The notes beneath the pieces were generated by a model. That model ran no database searches. It had not been told where the DNA came from and saw nothing but the letters and a program-made list of their open reading frames with translations. DNA of 10,754 bases from an uncultured Oscillospiraceae bacterium (lineage in GTDB: Bacteria > Bacillota_A > Clostridia > Oscillospirales > Oscillospiraceae): positions 1 through 10,754 of the forward strand of contig CAAFFR010000155.1 of the NCBI GenBank assembly GCA_900762245.1. The letters run 5' to 3'. Below, piece by piece: positions 5,626 through 10,754 of this stretch; within the stretch, counting starts at the first letter, position 1, and every line of letters starts with the position of its first letter. Both the position numbers and the translations under genes were made by a program.

Positions 5626-7872
5626 ATGGCAAGAAAAAAGCAAGAACCTGAGAAAAAGAAAAAAATCAACACCGACGGTGTTATGGGCCTGGTAGGCTCC
5701 ACCACGGAGCAGGCGATCTCCGAGACATTGGAGATCAACTACATGCCCTATGCCATGTCGGTCATTGTTTCCCGGGCCATTCCGGAGATCGACGGCTTCA
5801 AGCCCTCCCACCGCAAGCTCCTGTACACCATGTACAAGATGGGCCTGCTGTCCGGCGGCAGGACCAAGTCTGCCAACATTGTGGGCCAGACCATGCGCTT
5901 AAATCCCCACGGCGATGCCGCCATTTATGAGACCATGGTGCGCCTTGCCAAGGGCAACGAAACACTGCTGCATCCGTTCGTGGATTCCAAGGGCAACTTC
6001 GGCAAGGTCTATTCCCGGGATATGGCCTATGCGGCTTCCCGTTATACCGAGGCGAAGCTGGATTCTATCTGCGGCGAGCTGTTTAAGGATATCGATTCCG
6101 ATACCGTGGACATGGTGGATAACTACGATGCCACCATGAAGGAGCCTGCCCTGCTTCCCACCACCTTCCCCAATGTGCTGGTGTCTGCCAATCAGGGCAT
6201 CGCCGTCGGCATGGCTTCCAATATCTGCTCCTTCAATCTGAAAGAGGTTTGCGATACCACCATCGCCCTGATGAAAAATCCCGAGCACGATGTTCTGGAA
6301 ACCCTGCCGGGCCCTGATTTTTCTACCGGCGGTGAACTGCTGTTTGATGAAGCCACCACCCGGGAGATTTACAATACGGGCCGGGGCAGCTTCAAACTCC
6401 GGGCCAAGTGGCACTATGTCAAGGAAGGCAATCTCATCGAGATCACCGAAATTCCTTACTCCACGGCTACCGAAGTCATCATGGACAAGGTGGCGGAGCT
6501 GATCAAGGTCGGCAAAATCAAGGAAATTGCCGATATGCGTGACGAGACGGATCTGGGCGGCCTGAAGCTGACCATTGACTTAAAGCGGGGCGTGGACCCG
6601 GAGAAGCTGATGCAGAAGCTGTACCGCCTGACCCCCCTGCAGGACAGCTTCCCCTGCAATTTCAACATCCTCATTGCCGGTATGCCCCGGGTTATGGGCG
6701 TGGGGGAGATCCTCTCCGAATGGACCGCCTGGCGCACCGACTGCATCAAGCGCCGCCTCTTCTTCCAGATCGGAAAGAAGGAAGACCGGCTGCACCTGCT
6801 GAAGGGTCTGGAACGGATCCTGCTGGACATTGACAAGGCCATCCGTGTCATCCGGGAAACGGAGCAGGAGAGCGAAGTGGTGCCCAACCTGATGATCGAG
6901 TTTGGTATCGATGAAATTCAGGCAAACTATGTGGCGGAGATCAAACTGCGCAATATCAATAAGGAATACATCCTCAAGCAGACCAAGGCCATCGATCAGC
7001 TGGAAAAGGAGATCGAAGACCTGCGTTCCACCCTCAACAGCTCCCGAAAGCTGAAAAATGTCATCATCAAGGAGCTGGAAGAGGTCTCCAAAAAGTATGG
7101 CAAGGAGCGGAAAACCGAGATCATCTACAACATTGATGAGATTATTCCCGAGGAAGAGGAAGAACCCATCCCCGATTATCCCGTTACCGTCTTCGTTTCC
7201 AAAGAAGGCTATCTGAAGAAAATCACGGCCCAGTCTCTGCGGATGAGCGGTGAGCAGAAATTCAAGGAGGGTGACAGCCTGGCCTTTACCAGAGAAACCA
7301 CCAACCGGGCGGAGTTCCTGGTATTTACCGACAGGTTCCAGTGCTATAAGTCCCGCCTCAGCGACTTCGATGACGGCAAGGCTTCCTTGTTGGGTGACTA
7401 CCTGCCCCAGAAGCTGGGCTTTGAAGCAGGAGAAACCATGGTGGCGCTGGTATTCTGCGGGGATTATAAGGGCTTCGTACTGTTCTTCTTCGAAAACGGC
7501 AAGGTAGCGAAAGTTCCCCTGTCCGCCTATGAAACCAAGACCAACCGCAAGAAGCTCACCGGCGCCTATTCTGACAAGAGACCCCTGGTAAAGACCATGG
7601 CGTTGGATGCCGACGAGCAGATGGTGCTCTATTCCACCGACGGACGGGCAGCCATCTTCTCCACCGCCCAGCTGCTGCCCAAAACCACCCGTAATACCCA
7701 GGGCGTGGCGGTCATGACCCTGAAAAAGAAAGCGGTGCTGAAGGATGCCGTCCTGCTGGAAAGCAGCGGCATCACAAATCAGAGCCGCTACCGCACCAAA
7801 ACCATCCCCACCGCAGGCGCTCTGCTGAAGGAAGAGGATTCCCAGGAAAAACAGCAGAGTTTTGATGTGTAA
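5626..7872 (+). CDS. parC: Type IIA DNA topoisomerase subunit A (ParC/GyrA-like, divergent)
   Basis: A 748-residue breakage-reunion subunit that cleaves DNA through a tyrosyl phosphodiester. Catalytic Tyr140 lies in [10 protein letters not shown] (136-145) with Arg139 beside it. The winged-helix region has [14 protein letters not shown] at 57-70 and [10 protein letters not shown] at 93-102, matching the usual HPHGD(S)AVYD block; the [10 protein letters not shown] stretch is at 191-200. A coiled-coil arm lies near 380-500, then a linker of acidic residues (508-513) and a beta-pinwheel C-terminal domain with blades such as [14 protein letters not shown] at 520-533. No QRRGGKG GyrA box is seen, which favours a topoisomerase IV-type enzyme. 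Positions equivalent to E. coli GyrA Ser83 and Asp87 are Ala98 and Glu102. The start is chosen at AAAGGAGCCAACT-ATG; the open frame ten codons upstream lies in the repeat. Confidence 0.9.
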   Translation: MARKKQEPEKKKKINTDGVMGLVGSTTEQAISETLEINYMPYAMSVIVSRAIPEIDGFKPSHRKLLYTMYKMGLLSGGRTKSANIVGQTMRLNPHGDAAIYETMVRLAKGNETLLHPFVDSKGNFGKVYSRDMAYAASRYTEAKLDSICGELFKDIDSDTVDMVDNYDATMKEPALLPTTFPNVLVSANQGIAVGMASNICSFNLKEVCDTTIALMKNPEHDVLETLPGPDFSTGGELLFDEATTREIYNTGRGSFKLRAKWHYVKEGNLIEITEIPYSTATEVIMDKVAELIKVGKIKEIADMRDETDLGGLKLTIDLKRGVDPEKLMQKLYRLTPLQDSFPCNFNILIAGMPRVMGVGEILSEWTAWRTDCIKRRLFFQIGKKEDRLHLLKGLERILLDIDKAIRVIRETEQESEVVPNLMIEFGIDEIQANYVAEIKLRNINKEYILKQTKAIDQLEKEIEDLRSTLNSSRKLKNVIIKELEEVSKKYGKERKTEIIYNIDEIIPEEEEEPIPDYPVTVFVSKEGYLKKITAQSLRMSGEQKFKEGDSLAFTRETTNRAEFLVFTDRFQCYKSRLSDFDDGKASLLGDYLPQKLGFEAGETMVALVFCGDYKGFVLFFFENGKVAKVPLSAYETKTNRKKLTGAYSDKRPLVKTMALDADEQMVLYSTDGRAAIFSTAQLLPKTTRNTQGVAVMTLKKKAVLKDAVLLESSGITNQSRYRTKTIPTAGALLKEEDSQEKQQSFDV

Positions 7873-7891
7873 GTAAGCGTGACTTTGCTTT

Positions 7892-8027
7892 GTGGGGGAG
7901 GGGCTTGCCCCTCCCGCCCAAATTGCTCTGCAATTTGGAATTTCCCGAAGGGAAATAGTTTTTTATAGCCTGAGGCGATGTCATTTTTCTGTGAAAAATG
8001 ACCGGGAGGGTCAAGACCCTCCCCTAC
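7892..8027. repeat. Family C hairpin-rich intergenic repeat (136 bp)
   Basis: Five consecutive perfect hairpins fill this gap: GGGAGGGGC-TT-GCCCCTCCC (7896-7915), CCAAATTGC-TCT-GCAATTTGG (7918-7938), ATTTCCC-GAA-GGGAAAT (7940-7956), TCATTTTTC-TGT-GAAAAATGA (7981-8001) and GGGAGGGTC-AA-GACCCTCCC (8004-8023). The two ends (GTGGGGGAGGGG and, inverted, GTAGGGGAGGGT) are diverged inverted copies, and the outer stems differ by a compensated G:C to T:A change. No coding capacity or transposase is present. It lies 19 bases after the A-subunit stop and upstream of the YitT gene. It looks like a non-autonomous, MITE-like element, unrelated in sequence to families A and B. Confidence 0.82.
7940..7964 (+). 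terminator. Probable terminator of the topoisomerase operon, inside repeat family C
   Basis: A 7-bp perfect stem with a three-base loop (7940-7956) is followed by AG and six T residues (7959-7964). Two stronger stems just upstream (7896-7938) would add to the effect. It is the first stem plus T-run after the A-subunit gene. Confidence 0.6.
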
Positions 8028-8066
8028 GAATATCATTGTGAACGAAAGATTACAGGAGGCGTATCC

Positions 8067-8930
8067 ATGGGCAAATTATGGCACAAATATGGCTGGATCG
8101 TGGCAACGATTTTGGGCAGTATCGTGTTTTCTGCTGGTTTTGCGTTCTTTTTGCAGCCAAATGATATGAGCCCCGGCGGCATTTCCGGTCTGGCGCTGGT
8201 GATCGTGGAAATTCTGGGCTTTGGCAGTGTGGGTACGCTGTCCATTCTCATTAACCTGCCCCTGTTCCTGCTGGCCGGTATTAAGATCGGCAAACGCTTT
8301 TTCATCGGCTCCCTGATGGGTATGCTCCTCAGTTCTGTGCTGATTGATACCTTTGCTGCCATGGGTCTGCCGGCGGTGGAGCCGCTGATGGGCGTGATTT
8401 ATGGCGGTGTGGTCTGCGGACTGGGCCTTGGTGTGGTGTTTGTCTCCGGTACCTCCACCGGCGGCTCCGATATTCTGGTGCGGCTGCTGAAGCTGCGCTA
8501 CCGCAATGTACCCATTGGCCAGATTTCCATGTGCTTTGATGCCTTCGTGGTGGTGCTGACGGGCCTTGTATTTCAGGATGTGAACAAGGCTCTGTATACC
8601 GGAATTACGGTCTATCTCTGCGGCAAGGTGCTGGACGCGGTGGTGTACCGCTTTGACTACTCCACGGTGGCGCTGATTATTTCTTCGGAATACGAGGTCA
8701 TTGCCCGGGAAATCGGTCTGAAACTGGACCGGGGTGCCACTTTTCTCCATGGAGAGGGTACTTTCAGCCATCAGCATACAAAAGTCGTGCTGGCTGCGGT
8801 AAAGAAGCAGCAGCTTACGGAACTGAAGGAACTGGTCATGGAGATCGATCCCAAGGCCTTTGTTATCGTGCAGGAAGCCCACCAGGTGCTGGGAGATGGT
8901 TTTTCGCGGTATTCCAAACATTCCCTGTAA
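8067..8930 (+). CDS. YitT family membrane protein (DUF161 + DUF2179)
   Basis: A 287-residue protein of the YitT/UPF0750 family. The first about 200 residues form a hydrophobic DUF161-type region with five or six membrane helices (near 8-29, 39-70, 78-98, 107-128, 152-170 and 175-190) and two glycine-rich repeats, SPGGISGLA at 35-43 and STGGSDIL at 130-137. The C-terminal DUF2179 domain (about 215-280) is cytosolic-looking, with LDRGATFLHGEGTFS at 220-234 and a ferredoxin-like beta-alpha-beta pattern. The substrate or role is not established for the family. The start has ACAGGAGGCGTATCC in front; the frame is open 23 codons upstream, but that part runs into the repeat. The lipoprotein gene follows after 13 bases, so the two are probably co-transcribed. 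Confidence 0.92.
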   Translation: MGKLWHKYGWIVATILGSIVFSAGFAFFLQPNDMSPGGISGLALVIVEILGFGSVGTLSILINLPLFLLAGIKIGKRFFIGSLMGMLLSSVLIDTFAAMGLPAVEPLMGVIYGGVVCGLGLGVVFVSGTSTGGSDILVRLLKLRYRNVPIGQISMCFDAFVVVLTGLVFQDVNKALYTGITVYLCGKVLDAVVYRFDYSTVALIISSEYEVIAREIGLKLDRGATFLHGEGTFSHQHTKVVLAAVKKQQLTELKELVMEIDPKAFVIVQEAHQVLGDGFSRYSKHSL

Positions 8931-8943
8931 AGGAGGGAACACT

Positions 8944-10299
8944 ATGAGGCAAAAAACGCTGACAGCTTTGCTGGTCCTGAGCCTGCTGCTGTCGGGCTGC
9001 AGCTGGTCTGTCAGTCCTTATGTATCTGTGACCCCCCATAAGGAGCAGCAGCAGAACAGCCGGACGGATGTGGTGACAGCATCCAACTACCTGGAATTGC
9101 TGGAGTCGCTGAAAGCAATCATTGCTGACGGTGTGGAGGTATCTGCCATCAATGTGGCAGAATATCCTGCGTCTACATTGGCCCACGGCATGGAGCGGGC
9201 AGTCCAGTATGCACTGCTGAATGATCCCATTGGTGCCTATGCGGTGGAAAGTATTGTGTACGAGACCGGAAGCAGCAGCGGTATGCCGGCGATATCCGTG
9301 AGCATCACGTATCGTCATAACAGCAGTGAGATCCGTCGTATCCGCCGGGTGGAAAATATGGACACCCTTCGGACGGCTGTCTCGGTGGCGCTGGAGGGAT
9401 ATGATCCCAGTCTTGTCATGCTGGTAGAGAACTATGAACCGGAGGATTTTATCCAGTTCGTGAAGGACTATGCGCAGCAAAACCCCCAAACGATCATGGA
9501 AACACCGCAGGTTGTCGAGAATATTTATGGCACCGGTAATGAGCGGATGGTGGAGTTGATTTTCAGCTATCAGACCAGCCGGGATGATCTGCGGCGGATG
9601 CAGAAACAGGTGAGCCCGGTATTTGAGGCTGCGGCGCTGTATGTCAGCGGTGACGGCGAAGAATACCAGAAATTCTCACAGCTGTTTGGTTTCCTGATGG
9701 AACGCTTTGACTATAAGCTGGAAACTTCCATCACCCCTGCCTACAGTTTGCTGCATCACGGTGTGGGTGACAGCCGGGCCTTTGCTACCATTTATGCCGC
9801 CATGTGCCGCAGTGCGGGCCTGGAATGTATGACGGTGAATGGCACCCACTTTGGAGAACCATGGACCTGGAATATTGTGCGGGAGGATGGATATTACTAC
9901 CATGTGGATCTGCTGCGCAGCAGTGAGTACGGCCGCTATCACCAGTTTGCTGACAGCTCCATGGACAGCTATGTCTGGGATTATTCGTCTTATCCCAGCT
10001 GTGTGGGTGCGCCCAGGTTCCATATGGAGCAGGAAGCTGCACAGCAGCCGCTGCCCACTGTGCCCAGTGAACCTACAGAACCGAAACCTTCTGAGGGACC
10101 TGCGATTCCGGAAGAAACCACGCCGTCTACGATCCCTCCCACGATGCCGGAGGAAACGGTACCGCCTGCGGTTCCCGAAGAAACTACACCCCCCACAGTC
10201 CCGCCGGTAACAGAACCGCCGGCTCCCTCTACGGAACCGCCCCAGCCCTCCCGAAATGAGCCGGAAACCCGGATGGATACAGCAGAAGAAAAAAGTTGA
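8944..10299 (+). CDS. Secreted lipoprotein with degenerate transglutaminase-like domain and Pro/Thr/Glu-rich tail
   Basis: A 451-residue protein. It starts MRQKTLTALLVLSLLLSGCS, a lipoprotein signal peptide with lipobox LSGC and lipidated Cys19. A region without recognised family follows (about 40-235). Residues about 240-325 resemble the transglutaminase/protease-like core: GVGDSRAFATIYAAMCRSAG at 273-292, then WTWNIVREDGYYYHVDLL at 307-324. In active members the first block has Cys where Ser277 stands and the second has His where Trp307 stands; Asp322 is kept. It is thus probably catalytically inactive by the usual mechanism and may bind peptide, glycan or a partner. Residues about 366-451 form a disordered-looking tail rich in Pro, Thr and Glu with three PEETT/PEETV units (389, 402, 411). 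The start follows AAAGGAGGGAACACT. No terminator is seen behind it. Confidence 0.85.
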   Translation: MRQKTLTALLVLSLLLSGCSWSVSPYVSVTPHKEQQQNSRTDVVTASNYLELLESLKAIIADGVEVSAINVAEYPASTLAHGMERAVQYALLNDPIGAYAVESIVYETGSSSGMPAISVSITYRHNSSEIRRIRRVENMDTLRTAVSVALEGYDPSLVMLVENYEPEDFIQFVKDYAQQNPQTIMETPQVVENIYGTGNERMVELIFSYQTSRDDLRRMQKQVSPVFEAAALYVSGDGEEYQKFSQLFGFLMERFDYKLETSITPAYSLLHHGVGDSRAFATIYAAMCRSAGLECMTVNGTHFGEPWTWNIVREDGYYYHVDLLRSSEYGRYHQFADSSMDSYVWDYSSYPSCVGAPRFHMEQEAAQQPLPTVPSEPTEPKPSEGPAIPEETTPSTIPPTMPEETVPPAVPEETTPPTVPPVTEPPAPSTEPPQPSRNEPETRMDTAEEKS

Positions 10300-10317
10300 A
10301 AAAATAAAAATTAGGAC

Positions 10318-10345
10318 TTGACATTTTTGAAAAGCTTGCTATAAT
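10318..10345 (+). promoter_or_regulatory. Promoter for tRNA-Gly
   Basis: A perfect TTGACA (10318-10323) and a perfect TATAAT (10340-10345) are 16 bases apart, with transcription expected near 10352, eight bases before the mature tRNA. The AT-rich stretch just upstream (10292-10315) may act as an UP-like element. Confidence 0.85.
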
Positions 10346-10359
10346 AAGTCATGTCCGTT

Positions 10360-10435
10360 GCGGGTGTAGCTCATCCGGTAGAGCGCCACCTTGCCAAGGT
10401 GGAGGTAGCGAGTTCGAGCCTCGTCACCCGCTCCA
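10360..10435 (+). tRNA. tRNA-Gly(GCC)
   Basis: A 76-nucleotide cloverleaf with an acceptor stem GCGGGTG/CACCCGC, a D arm GCTC/GAGC, an anticodon arm CCACC/GGTGG with loop TTGCCAA (anticodon GCC, reading GGC and GGU codons), a five-base variable loop, a T arm GCGAG/CTCGT with loop TTCGAGC, discriminator U and an encoded CCA (10433-10435). All stems pair. A promoter lies just upstream and a 19-bp terminator stem begins two bases downstream. Confidence 0.97.
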
Positions 10436-10436
10436 T

Positions 10437-10478
10437 AAATAAAGAAAGACCACACGATTGTGTGGTCTTTCTTTATTT
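10437..10478 (+). terminator. Strong rho-independent terminator after tRNA-Gly
   Basis: A perfect 19-bp stem (10437-10455 with 10460-10478) around a GATT loop contains a GC-rich GACCACAC core and ends in the T-rich CTTTCTTTATTT. It is nearly symmetric and could also stop transcription from the other side. Confidence 0.9.
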
Positions 10479-10646
10479 GTAAAATTGGTTACGTAGAGGC
10501 TCGAAAACCTAAATCCGAGAGTCCGGGGGACTGTCGGGCGACGGGTAGGGCCCCAGCGCCACCTTACATTGTGTCCAAAGGACACAACGGCAATGAGCCT
10601 CGTCATCCCGTCTACATATATTTTTGAGATTTTTTGAAAAAAGGTC
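10479..10646. other. Spacer between tRNA-Gly and tRNA-Asp, with paired-sequence elements
   Basis: No protein gene is supported here. Besides the tRNA-Gly-like segment, it contains GAGGCTCGAA at 10496-10505, the exact reverse complement of TTCGAGCCTC in the T arm of tRNA-Gly (10413-10422), and able to pair through GAGGCTC with GAGCCTC at 10595-10601. A small hairpin AGTCC-GGG-GGACT lies at 10520-10532. The right part (10617-10646) is AT-rich and leads into the next promoter. No promoter for an independent RNA is evident inside the spacer. Confidence 0.45.
10540..10616 (+). pseudogene. Degenerate, rearranged tRNA-Gly-like segment
   Basis: This stretch is colinear with the intact tRNA-Gly at 10360-10435. 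It holds the exact 11-mer AGCGCCACCTT (10555-10565, matching 10382-10392), the exact 11-mer GAGCCTCGTCA (10595-10605, matching 10416-10426), CGGGT near the 5' end and CCCG near the 3' end. The spacing differs: the D-arm region is about eight bases shorter, and the anticodon to T-arm part is about six bases longer and replaced by a new 8-bp hairpin, TTGTGTCC-AAA-GGACACAA (10569-10587). The outer ends can pair (GACGGG at 10540-10545 with CCCGTC at 10607-10612). A normal cloverleaf and CCA are lost, so it is not a working tRNA. It may be a decayed duplicate or a structured RNA descended from one. Confidence 0.5.
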
Positions 10647-10675
10647 TTTACAAATCGAAAATTATCTGCTATAAT
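10647..10675 (+). promoter_or_regulatory. Promoter for tRNA-Asp
   Basis: TTTACA (10647-10652) and a perfect TATAAT (10670-10675) are 17 bases apart, with the tRNA beginning 12 bases after the -10 box. It shows that tRNA-Asp is not dependent on the tRNA-Gly promoter. Confidence 0.8.
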
Positions 10676-10687
10676 CCATACTGTTAT

Positions 10688-10754
10688 GGCCCGGTGGTGC
10701 AGTCGGTTAGCACGCCAGCCTGTCACGCTGGAGGTCGACGGTTCGAGTCCGTTC
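10688..10754 (+). tRNA. tRNA-Asp(GTC), truncated by the window end
   Basis: The first 67 nucleotides are present: the 5' acceptor strand GGCCCGG, the D arm GTGC/GCAC, the anticodon arm CCAGC/GCTGG with loop CTGTCAC (anticodon GTC), variable loop AGGTC and the T arm GACGG/CCGTT around TTCGAGT, with one G-U pair. The 3' acceptor strand and CCA lie beyond the window. The sequence is close to ordinary bacterial tRNA-Asp. Confidence 0.95.

Noticed and set aside
4959..5738. A 259-codon minus-strand reading frame crossing the topoisomerase genes and repeat A
   Set aside because: It is antisense to two conserved proteins and includes repeat-derived peptide; no ribosome site or promoter is seen.
7892..8027. 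CRISPR-like array
   Set aside because: The repeated look comes from different palindromes, not direct repeats with spacers; no cas gene is present.
8076..8942. A 288-codon minus-strand reading frame
   Set aside because: It is antisense to the YitT gene and His/Gln-rich, as expected from the complement of hydrophobic codons.
10416..10610. Integration site: duplicated 3' end of tRNA-Gly as left and right attachment sites
   Set aside because: The shared core is only 11 bases before an indel, the enclosed DNA is under 200 bases, and no integrase is present. An old scar cannot be excluded.
10628..10642. TTTTTT-GA-AAAAAA mini palindrome as a terminator
   Set aside because: The stem is only A:T pairs, with no GC core, and lies immediately before the tRNA-Asp promoter. 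It is more likely part of its AT-rich upstream region.
10424..10726. A 100-codon minus-strand frame over the tRNA region
   Set aside because: It overlaps the 3' end of tRNA-Gly, its terminator, the tRNA-Asp promoter and tRNA-Asp; it is a by-product of RNA sequence.

Overview
The window looks like a chromosomal housekeeping stretch from a Gram-positive anaerobe of the Clostridia, most likely an Oscillospiraceae-type gut bacterium. The reasons are strong AGGAGG-type ribosome sites, sigma-A promoters with near-consensus boxes, fairly GC-rich genes separated by AT-rich gaps, tRNA genes with encoded CCA, a YozG/YoaS-like regulator and membrane-protein pair, a YitT-family protein, and several short hairpin-ended intergenic repeats of the sort common in that group. 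The taxon is inferred from gene style, not from a marker comparison.

Left part (1-3246), all on the minus strand. Reading right to left: a DUF2975 membrane protein and its small XRE-type regulator, sharing a stop/ribosome-site overlap and one promoter; a small DUF1858 protein with its own promoter; trmK (tRNA m1A22 methyltransferase) overlapping a NIF3/DUF34 metal protein by 17 bases; and the 5' part of a yebC/pmpR regulator that runs off the window. Repeats lie between the regulator and the DUF1858 gene (family B) and between the DUF1858 gene and trmK (family A, copy 1).

Middle part (3247-7872), plus strand. A divergent promoter region leads into a two-gene unit for a divergent type IIA topoisomerase. 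The B (ATPase/Toprim) subunit comes first and the A (breakage-reunion) subunit second. All main catalytic motifs are present, but several signature blocks differ from ordinary gyrase or topoisomerase IV. Family A copy 2 sits exactly in the gap between the two genes.

Right part (7873-10754), plus strand. A third hairpin-rich repeat (family C) is followed by a YitT-family membrane protein and, 13 bases later, a lipoprotein with a transglutaminase-like domain whose catalytic Cys appears replaced by Ser and whose C-terminus is a Pro/Thr/Glu-rich tail. Then come tRNA-Gly(GCC) and a truncated tRNA-Asp(GUC), each with its own promoter. Between them lies a strong terminator and a degenerate, rearranged tRNA-Gly-like segment.

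The most informative non-coding signal is that three unrelated repeat families share one design: two inverted, diverged copies of a hairpin module, in which base changes are compensated across the stem or fall in the loop. This suggests folded single-stranded DNA or RNA is what is selected or recognised. No CRISPR array, intact insertion sequence, integrase, toxin-antitoxin pair or recognisable defence system is present.
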